Shown piece by piece: positions 46,830 through 59,952 of a stretch of 64,000 bases of DNA; position 1 is the stretch's first letter, and each line of letters begins with the position of its first letter. A program made the translations under genes and the position numbers. The DNA is from Astropecten irregularis (lineage: Eukaryota; Echinodermata; Asteroidea; Paxillosida; Astropectinidae). The notes beneath the pieces are model-generated. The model was given only the letters and a program-made list of their open reading frames with translations. It did not search any database and was not told where the DNA came from. Where the stretch lies: contig OZ020248.1 of NCBI GenBank assembly GCA_963971285.1, forward strand, positions 14,694,001 through 14,758,000, read 5' to 3'.

Positions 46830-46880
46830 TACCGAATTCCGTCCATCTGTACGGCCCGTACAGATGGACGGAATTCGGTA
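46830..46880. repeat. 51-bp perfect palindrome
   Basis: Two 25-base arms (TACCGAATTCCGTCCATCTG...) around a single C; ATTCCGTCCATT direct repeats follow. Confidence 0.95.
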
Positions 46881-47144
46881 TTCCGTCCATTCCGTCCATT
46901 TCTTCGTGAAATGTTAAAGTTTTTTGGGAGTGTTTTTTTTTGGGTACTCTTAAAATGAATTATTTCAATCCGGAAAGACAATAGACAAATGTTACAGGTT
47001 TTGTTTTGTTTGTTTAACTTGCTATCATGTTTGTAACTGCACGTAAGGGTGCAGCGAGCCATGACAGCTTCGCTGTTAGTTAAACAATAAAGTTTACGCC
47101 TTTTTAGGCAGTTTTATCAGATTGAATGTTATTTGAGCACAATC

Positions 47145-47500
47145 TTAAAGGTATCACCATTCTTTGGTTACATACCGAAACAGAAATCTTCACAGATTTA
47201 CCTATAACTTACAAGGCATAAACATGGTGATGGTAGAAACATAGGCCTACCGTTTAAATATTATTTAAATGATTATCCAGAAAAGAGTAAATCCAATTGA
47301 CAAAAGAAAATGATCTAAGGAAGATCCGATCTCCTGTGAATAGATTTAAACAGTATGTGAGCGTTTTTCACTCTTTTCTCAAAAAGTGGGCACCGTATGA
47401 GACTGAAAATTTCACAGATGACTTTTGCTGTATCTCCCTTGATATTTGTTGCCCATGAATCTGTATTTCTTTGATAACAACCATGTATGAAAGTACATTT
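47145..47500 (+). mobile_element. Degenerate M1 copy
   Basis: Left TTAA end present; the right end is mutated (AACAACCATGTATGAAAGTA). Confidence 0.7.
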
Positions 47501-48601
47501 TGACCAGAAAGGCCGTCAGGTCTCGGCATATTAGTATTGTTAAGACGTTTAATCGTGTTATAATATTTGCATCCTTGCAAACTGCCATTATTCCTAGTAG
47601 GATTTCACTGATTTGCCTATAGTTTCACTTTTAAGGAAGTCTATTGGGGTGTAGGCCCAGCTATTCCGAGGTTGGTTTTTCTTGTAAGATCAAAATATTC
47701 ATACTTTGAATTGGCTCATTCTTTTGAGTTTAAATTTGACGTCTTTGAATTAATTTGCAATTATTTTCTTAGCATAAGCACCGACATCCAACTGTTAATT
47801 ACCACAATGAGTAATACATGAATCCGACTTGCGATTTATGTAATTGGTCCTGCGGTGTATCAGGGGACATGCACTCTGGAGTATAGAGTGCGGCGGAGCA
47901 TAAATTATTTTGTTGCTACACGAAAGGCGGACGGGGTCACCGCAGTAATGGCGGATGATATGTCGTGCCGTCGGATCGGTGTGTACATGGTCCATTCTTC
48001 ATTTTTGAGATAATAAACCTCGCCTGTAGATGTATGACCCATTGCGAATTGGCAGTGCTGCGGCGATCGTGAGAACGGGAATCGTTTACTGACAAACATG
48101 TGGAAACGAGGGTGGGGGTTAGACGCGGTACAAGGCTGACAAGCCATCGTCATTTATCACTTGACCTAGTATGGCTTTCAGTCACATGCCCCAAACATTC
48201 ACTGCGCGATAAACATTTCACCTCTTGAAAACATTCAGAGGCATTTGGGCAATTCAAACGAACAGCGAACCATTTCAGCTGCAGACCTCATTGTTGCTTT
48301 TGATGACGTCTCAAAATTAAGGGACAGTACATTTTCAAATTACTACAAATTTACTCAGATTAATCTTTGTAGTCTGCTGACGAATTTGGCGCACACTTTA
48401 TATTTTGTGTACACCAACAAATATGGCGTCGAAAGGGCGCCCTCGTGGGCCATTACGAAATGAGTCTTGATGCTAGGGTTGGGATTTATCAATTCGCTGC
48501 CGCCATGTTGTGTTTTAAATAAAAGGAAGCACCAACATGGCGAAGCTGGAGCCTTTCGTCGGCTTTCGTGTGGTCCAATCCCTTCGTTTCGTTTTGTGGG
48601 A

Positions 48602-48965
48602 CATAAAGGTAGTATCATACTTATTGGTAAGACACCAAAACAGAAATGTTCACAGATTTACGTATAACTTACAGGATATGAAGATGGTTGTGGTAGAAAC
48701 ATACAGTTAAATTTTCCGCCTGAAATGGTGTATTTATCCAGAATTTAGTCAACCAACGACCGAAAATCTTTTTGATCTTTTAAAAGATCAAAAATTAAAG
48801 AGAAAAGACTTCAGAAATACTGTGGGCATTCTTCACTGTTTTCTCAAAAGTGGGCAGAGTGGGACTGAAATTTTCACAGATGACTGTGATTGTATCGTCC
48901 GTGATATTTTATGCCCATGAATCTGTATTTCTTTGACAAAAACCAAAGTATGATATTACCTTTAA
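48602..48965 (+). mobile_element. M1 copy
   Basis: Right TTAA at 48962-48965, abutting an M6 element with no spacer. Confidence 0.85.
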
Positions 48966-49090
48966 GATTAATCTTAAATGAGTTATCAGTATCACCATGA
49001 GTGATTTCTATTGTGACATCACACTTTGCTTTAATTTGGATTGATCTCACGCTTAAGATCAATCTTAGTGCTTCGTGAAATCGGCCCCTG
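48961..49090. mobile_element. M6 element
   Basis: AAGATTAATCTTAA and TTAAGATCAATCTTA near the two ends, TATTGTGACATCACACTTTG centre; a second copy lies at 59365-59521. Confidence 0.65.
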
Positions 49091-49099
49091 GTTTGGTGA

Positions 49100-50290
49100 A
49101 GGCCCCATCATGGTCTGTTAAGAAGATATCGCGAGAAATGTTCGATTACTACTGAAATTTGAGCAACCTTTTTGCAGAAGGAATTGTGAAAAAAAAAACA
49201 TGTCTCCGCTGACCAGTTCTTAAAAATCTAATCGACGGTGTCTAGCTCGCCTTGAACTTGCTGGTCGGGGCAAAACTAACCGACTCAGGCTCTTGTACAT
49301 GATAGATGAAACCGCTGACTACTTGATCGTAAACCCGAGGAGGGTGGGGGGGGGGAGCATGAAGCATAATACATTCATCATTCTCGATCGAAATTTGCAA
49401 TGTGAAACGCAACCGCTTACCGTCGCGTCGCTGTATATAATGATGGTCGTGATGGGTCTGCAATTACGAATGACATCAACTCGCAGTTGAGAACATTATC
49501 CTCTGCGGTATTCAAAGACAGTTCGATAATGGGTTAATTGTCAATATTGACCGTTGAGGGCGCTATTTATAGCCCCATGCGTCTTGGCCGTGAGTTGCTC
49601 GGGTGCGCGTCTCCGTGACGTTGCAAATATCCGTATACAGTATTAAACTGTGCTTGTTTTCGTGCAAAAGGAAATCTGGCCGGGATCTCGATCCCGTGCA
49701 CTATGCAGAATGAGGACGGTAAGGTGGTATCGGACCACGGTCCGAGAAAAGGCTAGACTTTTAGTCGGAACCCCACCATTATTATACCACAGCGCCGGTA
49801 CACGCATACCAGGAACGCGACTTCCGGTGTGCGCAAGCGGTAATGCGAACAGTTGTAACTCCAGCCGTTATTTGTCCTGAGCAAACATGCCAAATGGCCC
49901 CCAGATTCATCAAGCGACGTATACGAAGCGATACATAAAACCAAACAACACAGAATCGAGCATGCCAGGTATATACAGGGAAATGGAAGGTACACTTGCA
50001 GCGCGTGCTCTCATCAATGACGGGAGCTTATACGCGTATCGTATGACCGTACTGAGGAGAAACTTGTGATAGGCGAAGGACAGCGAACTTTTGGCTCTAA
50101 GTGTAACTCTCTGCGGCCATCTTGTTTATTTAGAATAATCTATCAGAGTTCGAGACTCTATATTGTATGCATGCATTGGTAAAACTAGTGGTACATATGT
50201 GGCGTTTAAAAATGAGCTCAGCGCTATCTCATTTGGCGGTGATGATGTTTTATTTTGACCGCCCACGGCTTCAAAAGTTACCCTAGAATC
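49100..50290. other. Unassigned stretch
   Basis: Short ORFs only. The region around 49640-49880 is slightly GC-richer, but no domain or splice pattern was seen. Confidence 0.45.
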
Positions 50291-50521
50291 TGGGGCCAAA
50301 TTCATAGAGCTGCTTAGCACACAAAAAATCGCTAAGCATGACATTTCTGTCTTAACTAAAACATGATTACCAACCAAATGTCCATGTGTTGTGTATCACT
50401 TGTTCGCTGACCATGAAATATCAAATCGAATTTTCAATGCTGGTTTGATTTATTGGGCAATCCATTTTTGTGCTAAGCCTTTTTTCGTAGTGTGCTAAGC
50501 ATCTCTATGAAATTGGCCCCA
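50291..50521. mobile_element. M3 copy
   Basis: Complete, with GGGGCCAAATTCATAGAGC and its inverted match at the ends. Confidence 0.8.
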
Positions 50522-51104
50522 GAACGAAACCCCATGTTGCCAATTGTTGTCAATTGTTTTGTTCACGTCGTAGTGATGCCATAATTATTTCAGTGAAGGA
50601 TTTGGGTTTTTACTTTTTAGTATCGCGTACTCGCAGCGTTTGAGGTCCCACGAAGACAAACTCGTCGACTGAGGTCAGTGCGCTCTAGACAGTGCGCCCC
50701 CAAGAGTTTGCAACGCGTTGGTAAATCACAGCCATTGATCGCCATTATTGACCTTTCTTTTGTTTTTAAAACATTGACATGCTGGTTGTCAATACGTGGC
50801 ATGGGCAGCCACATGTTGCAAATCATTTCGTCTTCTTGACAGACGGCGTGACCAAAATCAAAATTGTTACAAACTGTTCATAGGCCTAGCTGTACAAATA
50901 CAGAGCAACATTGCTTTCTTTCCCATTACATTCAGCAATATATCGTCCAGCTATATCTTCGTGGTCCAGCTAGACACAAGCATTGCACATCACAATGGCA
51001 GTATTCGTTTTGGTGTTGGTTCCAGTTCACCCACGCGATTCCATTTGTATATATCTCTCTCATGGACACGCCGATGAAAACTGAACTCAACTTTCTTGCT
51101 TGCT

Positions 51105-51469
51105 TTAAAGGTAGTATCATACTTTGATACGAAATCAAAACAGAAATGTTCACATATTTACCAGTTTCTTACAGGGTATAAAGATCGTGGTGGTAGAAAC
51201 ATACCGTTAAAATATTTCCGCCTGAAATGGTATATTTGTCTAGAAATTAGTAAAACAATGACCGAAAATCTGTTTGATCTTTTAAAAGATCAAAAATAAT
51301 AGAGAAAAGACTTAAGAAATACTGTGGCCGATTTTCACTGTTTTCTCAAAATGTGGACACCGCATAGGACTGAATTGTTCACAGATGACTGTTTCTGTAT
51401 CTGTCTTGATATTTTTGCCCATGAATGTGTATTTCTTTGATAAAAACCAAAGTATGATATTACCTTTAA
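51105..51469 (+). mobile_element. M1 copy
   Basis: Complete, TTAA both ends. Confidence 0.87.
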
Positions 51470-52848
51470 AGAAAATCGTCAGCTATTTTTACTTTTAATT
51501 ATTTTAATTTTCTTTTAGCTATTCACAGTGTCTAAGTATAGTAAATCTTAACTTCGAAGACGTGGTTTGAAATGTGTACTAATATTCGATGAATATATGC
51601 TCGAGCGAAGAAACAACTTATTATGGGAACAAGTCGCATCCATTTGGGTTGCCATGGTATACGCCTTTCATCAAATAGGGAATATTTGATGAAGGGCAAA
51701 TTATCCCGTATCCCTTGAATACCTGTCGTGGGCTTCAACGAACAGAGCTTTGACCGCAGAGAAGGCTCTCTTCCCGGTATGCCGTCGACTCCAGATGCCG
51801 CTAAAACTCCTAGCTACGGAATCTGTGCTAGTCATACACTCTCGTCTTGTTTGCAGCCGGCCAGCGTGTGTGTACACATGGCCTATCGCTGCATCCTCTT
51901 AATACTCGATCGGAATTCAGCGCGGCATTCCGCACTACTAATATGCAAGAAAATAAATAACTTGAACGAATCTGACCAGCGTGTGCCAGCTGTACACATG
52001 TCGCCAGCCAAAGGTTCAGCGCTGCTAAATCACATTTTTTAGCGAAGGGACGGTCTTATTTTATTGGGAATTCTACATCTATGAATAGTATTATACGGTA
52101 GGACATCCGTGCAATGCAGATTTAGATGTTATTGACCAAGGCCGACCCCGAGCGTGACTGAGAACGGTAACTTAGTGTGGGGAGACCGCAGAACATTGGC
52201 CCTAATTTCATTACAGTGAAACATGTCACCTCACCAAAGTACATAGCCGTATATTGCACTGCTCATCATGGCCGGTATACGGCGGTTGTGAAGAGGGGTT
52301 GTTGGCTTAGGACCGTTACTCGTGTGGGTGGCTGGTGGAGGACCTAAAGCGTCAATAAAACGTCAATAAGTTTATGTTGGCATTTGAGGCCGTTCAGACG
52401 TCGGGTTTAAGATGGATCTGATTCTGAATTGCAGGGGCATGTCTGAACGATCTCTTTTGTGTTATACAAACGATCTATGTATAAAAACCATCAGATGGAT
52501 GTGGTTTCAGGTACGGCGTCCTGGAGAGCACATCCATTTATGTAACATTACATTAATTTAAGAAAGACAATTGGTCGTATGCACTTTATGGGAAATATTT
52601 CAAATAAATAATGCACTGTGAACTTTTGAACAGATTCTAAAATCTCGAAGGCAATCTTGGCCGGCCGCAGGGTCCATGAATTGTATTTAGCAATCAACCA
52701 CTCCAAAATCATGGCCATCGCAATCATCGATGCCTAAATACTGACGTCTGAAAGTTGTTGCTATTCATTCAATTTTAATGCCCCGAACATGGCGACATAG
52801 TTTAAAAGTGACATTTTAAATTTGGTGGCCCCATTGCAGCATCAGAGA
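51470..52848. other. Unassigned stretch
   Basis: One 104-residue plus-strand ORF (51728-52042) without a recognisable domain; nothing else. Confidence 0.45.
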
Positions 52849-53222
52849 TCGATTTCACGAAGCACTACGATCGATCGTAACTCGAGTTACGAAGGATAAC
52901 CCATCGTAACCTACTTAGGGCTGCAATTGCATTCATAAGTCCTACGATTGGTAGTAAATTGCGATGAGTTTGGTGAAATCGACCTCGGTATTATTTTTTT
53001 TCTCGAGAAATATTACCCAAGCTTGCAGGAATACTCCACCTAGGCCTATTTTGTGCAGTTACGTGTGCGGGGTCAGGGGTCAATGTCATGAAGCCCTACC
53101 ATTGATCGTAACTCGAGTTACGAAGGATGACCCATCTTATCAAACGGTACTGCTGATATATGCGTAATTATATAGGTCCTAAGATTTATAGTAAGTAACT
53201 ATGAGTTTGGTGAAATCAACCC
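52849..53222. repeat. M5 pair
   Basis: Copies at 52849-52987 and 53074-53222, same orientation, 86 bases apart. Confidence 0.75.
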
Positions 53223-53512
53223 CAGGTTGTGTAAACAAATACGATCAGACTCAGAAGCTTTGTAGCCAAATAAGTGAATGAGCAAAGAGCCAATCACTTG
53301 AAATATCGTAATACCTCGTATCAGACAACCTGGGTCAGGGATTTTTTTTAAATATAAATGAAAATAGAAATGTCGAAAAAAAAACCAAGCATGCCTGACG
53401 TTGAAAATGGCCTTAAGGACGCACCGTATACTTTTGCCTCACAACGTATATGGATTGTCATTTGGCTCTACAGTGGCATGCAAAATGGTGATTTCATAAA
53501 ACAATCACCCAC

Positions 53513-53895
53513 TTTACAGGCATTGCATACGTTTGGTAATGACTCTGAAAATTTATGGCAATAAAAACTTACTTGGTGAGAAGTATAGCTGCTTTGGATA
53601 GTATAATGCATAGTGAGAAACGTTCAATTCGAAGTACCGCGGTTATGGAAAAATATGTCACTTTTTATCTCCAAAAATTATGAATCTTAGAAGCGTTATG
53701 GCCGTAACGCTTCTCAGCTATTGACTAACTGTTCTCTGGCGTGAAATAACCGCTCTAGTTTGTCGCCAAAATCTCAAAAACGCTACCACCTTTTGAACTG
53801 AAACTTTCACAGGTTAGTTTTATGGTATATATACAATTATATTGGTTTGAAACAAACAGTAGGCTCAAATTACCAAACGTATGCAATCCCTTTAA
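53513..53895 (-). mobile_element. M2 copy
   Basis: Nearly complete; the left TTAA has mutated to TTAC. Hairpin conserved with one change (TTAGAAGCG). Confidence 0.83.
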
Positions 53896-54630
53896 CCGAA
53901 TGTTCAGTAGACTTCTAACAACTTGGAGGGGAAAATAACATAGCCGAACACAATTTCACACAGACACGTCATGCACGCGCATGAATTGATTATTCAGTGA
54001 TAAAAATAATGGGCGCTGCTGGCTGGCGCGCTGAAACAGCCGACAACGATCAAGTCCAACCCACTTCTGTCACTTTGCAGATTTATTCGAAACCGTTTTA
54101 TTTTGGCAGCCATGCACTTCGTGTTTTCGTTCGCAATCTGGCGCCTTGCTATACGTGGTATACTGAAAACGGGTCGCCGTGTGTGTATATTTTTCTCTCC
54201 TTATTCCTTGGCAGTATATTTTATTGAAACATGCATGCTTGGTCGTTCAATTTAGATTCATTCAATTCGAGGTCATTTGCCATGTTTCATATCGTCACCT
54301 TTTTTCGATGTGTTTTTTGGGTGACTATCCCTAGGAATTGCCTCTTCTAAACCTCGAAAATGTCCCCGAGGAGTGTGTCCTCCTTTCATCATAGCATTTG
54401 TTCGTGCTGCAGTTCAATGTTTACTCACGAACAAGCCTTGCATAGCGATGAATAATAGTTGCCTTTTCATGGAGTCGAGCAGCCTTCTGTCGGCTTCCCG
54501 TCCTGAATTCCATGTGTACGGAATCTGTTCGTTTCTTTTCTTTTGTATAAACATTTCTGTACAATGGAAGAGTTATGAGACGGAAGGAGTTAACTCACAC
54601 GTTTTTCTTTCCTAAAATAATAATGTCATC

Positions 54631-55087
54631 GGGCGCGGTTCTATAGCCAATATTATGGGGGCTAGGAGAGCCATTATTATAATTTTTTTTTTTGGGGGGA
54701 GGCTAGAAGACCCAATATTTTGGGTTCTTCTAACACTCGCTTCTGCTATGTCTTATTAGGGGTAGAATAACATGCACCTACAGCCTACGCAAAAGATCCA
54801 ATAAAGAAAATTAAGGTAACACTTAAAGACCAACTTTGGAGAAAAACTACATAAGCTTTCGTAGTATCGTAGTAACAACTACTGTGTTATGTAGTTTTTC
54901 TCCTAGTTAGTCTCTAAGTGTTAGCTTAATTTTCTTTATTATTTCGATAAACTGACACGGCTACCCACAATATTCTCTTGAAAAGATCCAGTATTTTCCA
55001 GAATTTTTTTCAATTGCATTTGTTTGTTTGGTTTTTTTTTTGGGGGGGGGGAGGGCGCTAGACACAATTTGGGGGGGGGGGGGGGGC
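54631..55087. mobile_element. Degenerate copy of the same hAT-like family with a MITE insert
   Basis: Starts GGCGCGGTTCTATAGCC and ends in a G run. Interrupted at 54800-54940 by a 141-base palindromic element with AATAAAGAAAATTAA arms. Confidence 0.65.
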
Positions 55088-55219
55088 TCTTCTTCTTCTG
55101 TTGTTACCTAAACGCACCCAGAGTAAATATCGCGGGTTTCTGTACATTTTTTACTGTTTGGGGAATTGTACTAACTCCCAAAAGATTAAGAAAGATTTGA
55201 GGCTTTGCATGGTGATAAT

Positions 55220-55419
55220 AGGTATGTGGATCGGTTTGCGGAAACACCAAGTAAGAATCGTTCGTACTTTCGCACTTCTACATTGTTTGCACTTCTATAT
55301 CGTTCGCACTTCTCGCATTAGGTCTCAACGAAATGAGGGATGTGAGGATGTGAACGATTTAGAAGCGCGAACGTACGAACGATTATTACATGGTGTTTCC
55401 GCAAACCGTTCCACATCCA
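55220..55419. mobile_element. Palindromic MITE
   Basis: Arms CGGTTTGCGGAAACACCA and its inverse, about 200 bases with GTTCGCACTTCT subrepeats. Confidence 0.65.
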
Positions 55420-55943
55420 AAAACATTACTTGTTGAAATGAAACCGATAGAGTGATGCTATAGCAGGGAATTTCCGCTCCGTCACACTCTATACTGCAGG
55501 GAGTATGTCCACTGATTCACCGAAGGGCAAATTACACGAATCACAAGACGGATTGACACACAAAAGGCGGACGGGGACACTGCAGTAATGGCGGATGGTA
55601 TTTCGTGCCGTCAGATCGGTGTATAGACAGACTAAGAGAATCCAGAGAGCCTAGAATGATCCAGTGCAGCACCTAGAGGTACCGCAGGCTAAAGTTTACA
55701 GTTTGAGCTTGCTTTGCTCTGTTTTTGTGATATTTGTTCAGACGAAAAAAGAATTGTTTAACTAAAATTGTGTTTTTGAATCTCTTGACTGCAGGCAGTA
55801 TGAAAGAAGAAGTGAAAAGAATCTGGACGTTATGTGACACAAGTGGATCGGCATCATCTATTAAAAGAAGGTTAAACATGGAAGAATGATCATCTTTGTT
55901 GAAGTGGTCCGCATGGGTAAGTGCAAGTATGTCATTTGTTCTA

Positions 55944-56311
55944 TTAAAGGTAGTATCATACTTTGTTAAGAAACCAAAACAGAAATATTTCACAGATTTG
56001 CGTATAGCCCTAATGGGTATGAAGATGCTGCTAGTAGAAGCCTACCGTTAAAATGTTTCCGCCTGAAATGATGAATTTTATCCAGCAATTAGTAAAACAA
56101 CGACCGAAAATCTTTTTAATATTTTAAAAGATCCCCCAAAAAAGAGAAAAGACTTAAGAAATACTGTGGCTGTTGTTCACTGTTTTCTCAAAAAGTGGGC
56201 ACCGTATGGGATTGAAATTGTGACAGATTACTGTTACTGTATCTGTCTTGATATTTTTGTCCATAAATTTGTTTTTCTTTGATAAAAACCAAAGTATGTT
56301 ATTACCTTTAA
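55944..56311 (+). mobile_element. M1 copy
   Basis: Complete, TTAA both ends; the central palindrome is damaged. Confidence 0.85.
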
Positions 56312-56335
56312 AAAGACATTTTCGTCAAGTGTACC

Positions 56336-56797
56336 CTATGTAGCTTGTAACATCACGCCCTCTGTTGTCTCGGATTCCATCGAACCTACTCGAACGCGAC
56401 ACGTGTCTTCGAACGCATGCGTACAATCGTCAGGCAAGTTTAGAAGGATAAAACAAAATCGAGAAGGCACAGATTTATTAGCATTCCCTTGAAAAATCAA
56501 ATGTGTTTTTTTTCTTCGGCCCTGGACTAAGTCTCTCGGTTTTTTGGTCTTCTCTGGCAAGATATACGATCTTTCCTTCGTCAAATGATAACCTCCGGCT
56601 ACCAATAAGACGAAAAGCGCAAACACAATCACCCAATTGAAGTGATTTGAAAAACAGCGTTTCCGCTCGGAGGATATGGGACCGTGCCAGGCGACCGGCG
56701 GGCCCCGGGTCAGGAGCAGTCTTGCCCCCCGAGATCGAGACAGAATGAGTCGGGTTCCTCCGGGCGGGATTGGATTGGACTTTCCAACCACAATCAT
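56336..56797 (-). CDS. Unassigned ORF with one membrane-spanning segment (153 aa)
   Basis: This ORF is longer than its neighbours. It lies in a locally GC-rich patch and has a basic stretch followed by a clear transmembrane segment (NWVIVFALFVLLVAGGYHL, about residues 54-72). That layout resembles the N-terminal exon of a type II membrane enzyme, but no family is recognised and no catalytic motif is visible. The part after the membrane segment is less protein-like. It could be a chance ORF. Confidence 0.2.
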   Translation of the reverse strand: MIVVGKSNPIPPGGTRLILSRSRGARLLLTRGPPVAWHGPISSERKRCFSNHFNWVIVFALFVLLVAGGYHLTKERSYILPEKTKKPRDLVQGRRKKTHLIFQGNANKSVPSRFCFILLNLPDDCTHAFEDTCRVRVGSMESETTEGVMLQAT

Positions 56798-56899
56798 TCC
56801 ATTGCTTCTTCTTCTTCTTTCTCCGCGTCTTCGTCTTGTTTTTCAGAAGTTCTTTTCTCGAAAGCCCTATAGGAACGTGTATATCCAGTCACTGGCATT

Positions 56900-58382
56900 G
56901 CCATTGCTCTGAAAATTGGAAATGATTTTTGTTTTGAGGGGATGCATACTTAGGCTAATTTGTTAGATTGGCTCGGCCAACAGCTCTTCCGGTTTAGTTC
57001 GCCCTTGGAGAGAGCAGTAACCTTGTTAGTTAAGAATTCCCTAACCTGTAACGGCTTTTTACAGAAGTTTTTTACCTTTTGGTGTTCACATGGACATTAT
57101 AATGTGGCTGCCGTCGAGACACGCGGGGCAGATATATTTCGACCCCGGGTATACAGCTAGCTGCTTACGAAAAAATAATTGCTAAAGCATGAAAAGTCTT
57201 CCTTGATCAAACAATATTGCCAACCACATTTTCATGTGATGTTTACTGTTTTTGATTTGTATTCGGCCATTGTTTGCTGAGCATAAGATTAAAAAAAAAA
57301 AAAAAAAAAAACCGTGATCGTTTTTCACTGTTTTCTACAGTTTCCGTTGATGACATAAGCTGGACATTTCACAGGTTTGTTTTTAATTCCACGACAAATC
57401 AAATTATGAACAGTCTGCTGCTGTTCTGTCACCTTTTAATACCAATCCTGTGATATGCCATTAACACGGCAAGTAAACGGTCGTAGGCTTGAACCGATGA
57501 TAGAAATACCACAGTCGTATTGACTTCACCCGATGTGCACCCATCACACAAACCACGCATCTAATACACAGAGCAGTGACTTACGACAGTAGTCTTGGCC
57601 AATCAGCATCTTGCAAATTGCCTATGCCCTGAACCAAGGGCGTTCATTGGCCAATAACTTTAGGCGTCATGGGACTTGCGCATTCCTACCAAGATTTCAC
57701 TGGTTCCCTGCATTATCCCATTATTGACGAGTGTGTATATATTGCTCTCTAAACATTGCTGTGGATTTTTTATCTCTACTCAGCGTACGTTCCACTTACG
57801 TCAGGAAGGCGTCTGATGGAGCAATCTATAAATATATCTTGGTATAACATTACCAAAAAAATGTCAAAGTCTAAACCTACAAATTCGCCCATTTGACTTA
57901 AGAGTGGCAAACACTCGTGACGTCACGCTATTTACGTCGATCAGTTTCAGATGTTTTTTTCTTCTCCTTCCCGCCAAAAGTTTCATTGACGTCACGTACT
58001 GGCGGAGCAATATGTTTGTGTCTGCAAAAAAACCGTTCGTTCTGGGTCAGAACGAACGTTTTTAACTTCTGAGTGCTGTAGTTTGTAAAGTTACTATTTC
58101 AGTGTGAACTCAAATAGTTTGCCTATCTTGTACCATGACGACGCCACAATAAGGATTCGCTCAACGTGATGGGGGATCGGAGTTGTGTGTATCAGGTTAT
58201 TACTGAAATCTATGGTGCTTTTATTTTAAAGTTGCTTTCTTCTTAAGACGGCTGGTTCCTACTGGTCGCAACGTCGGGTTGAGTTTTGTTTTAGAACCTC
58301 AAGTCCCCGGGACGATTCAGCGTCCAAATGACATTCAATGTACCAGCTGTATTTTGACTTCGTCGGTATTCAAGATTCACCA
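56900..58382. other. Gene-free stretch
   Basis: A poly-A run at 57291, a short AACGTTCGTT-type inverted repeat at 58032-58062 and a possible donor at 57590. No supported gene. Confidence 0.45.
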
Positions 58383-58621
58383 GGGGCCAATTTCATAAAA
58401 CTGTTAAGCACAAAAATTTGTTTAGCACAAAATGTCTCGCCCAATAAAACAAACCACCATTGAAATTTACATTTATATTCATGGTCAGCGAACAACAGCC
58501 AAAGAACAATCACAAGTGATACACAACATGTGGAAATTTGGTTGTTAACCCTGGTTTTATTAAGACAGAAATGTCATGCTTAGCAAATGTTTGTGCTTAA
58601 CAGTTATGAAATTGGCCCCAG
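58383..58621. mobile_element. M3 copy
   Basis: Complete, about 239 bases, ends GGGGCCAATTTCAT. Confidence 0.82.
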
Positions 58622-59364
58622 ACTTTATACACTGCATGTTCCATTTTCATCCGTGTTAGTTTAATCAATTTATTGATTAATTAAATTTTTTGAGCAATCG
58701 GTGAACTTGGACATAGATTATATATTCAAATTACAAGTATAAGCTTTAAATCTAATTAAATGCAGAAATATCATACATTTCTTTTTTGGGGGCGTAATGA
58801 AAATTTCGGCGTATAACTCATAATTCAAGATGGCGCCAATAGGGAGCCAGCAATAGCTCAAACCTAATGGCCTAACGCCTTATTATTGAAATGCGTGTAA
58901 CACATAGGCCTATGTTTTACACCTATACCGACCTATTGCGTGTTGTGATACCCATATCACCAGTCTGTTTTTCCAGCCTTAAGACAAGTTCGTGCAGTAT
59001 AAGACAGCCACGGCGTTCGTTACTCCGCCCACGTTCCGAGTTGATGAGAGACTAGTCTCTATTTATACCGACAGACCGGCCGGATGACGGATCACGGGTT
59101 TGGATCGGAGGGGACAGACTCAGCATCAACCCGGTACCGTAAAACGGCGCGCGGTCACCGTTAATTTATCACCTCTCACGGACGGACAACCCTGCAGCCC
59201 TTCGTTAAAGGTAGCAATTGGCCTTTACGGTCAAGTCGCTGTTGCCGTAGAAAGCATTTAATTATCAATCTGAGCAAATTTCATCAAAACCTGTTCCCGT
59301 GAACTACTTGGGGCTGCTGCGTTGGAATTTGTAGCTTGGAGTTATAACTTAATATACGAGAGCC

Positions 59365-59521
59365 AGGACTGGATTTCACCAAACACTGAGATTAATCTTA
59401 AGATGAGTTGTCAGTATCACCGTAATATCGTGATTTGTATTGTGACATCACACTTTGCTTAATAATTAAGATTGATTTTACACTTAAGATCAATCTTATA
59501 GTGCTTTGTGAAATCGGCCCC
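59365..59521. mobile_element. M6 element
   Basis: Complete copy, from GATTTCACCAAACACTGAG to GTGAAATCGGCCCC. Confidence 0.68.
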
Positions 59522-59685
59522 TGCTGACGTTTCGACCCTATAACAGGATCTGCCTAAAAGGCTAAAATTACATTTTGACAAGAACGTGCAAATGACGATA
59601 CACATAAATGAATGAGAAGAGAAGAACACAGCTTCATGAGAGTTGAACACTGCACTAGATATTCCCTAACACACACAAGTTATAT

Positions 59686-59952
59686 GCAAATTAGACTTGC
59701 CCCTCACCGACGTGGATGAGCACTGTATACTCAGTGCTTGTGGGAGCTCATGAAAAAAATCGCATGCTGGCTTAGGTGGGATTCGAACCCACGGCCTCCT
59801 GCTCACTAGTGCAGATGTTATACCGCTAGGCCAGCATGTGATTTTGTTCACGTGCTCTTACAAGCACTGAGTATACAGTGCTCATCGTCGGTGAAGGGCA
59901 AGTCTAATTTGCATATTATCTATTTCCCGACCAAAATAATTTAATATTCATG
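59686..59952 (-). mobile_element. Foldback SINE-like element with a tRNA-like core and 13-bp duplication
   Basis: The tRNA-like part (minus strand, about 59838-59762) has GTGGGTTCGAATCCCAC as a perfect T arm and GCTGGC/GCCAGC ends. It sits at the apex of long inverted arms that start ATGCAAATTAGACTTGCCC on the left and mirror this on the right up to 59914. ACACACAAGTTAT flanks the unit at 59673-59685 and 59953-59965. Confidence 0.75.

Noticed and set aside
58990-59110. Core promoter (CTCCGCCCA, TATTTATACC)
   Set aside because: Motifs are suggestive but no gene begins downstream in the following 300 bases.
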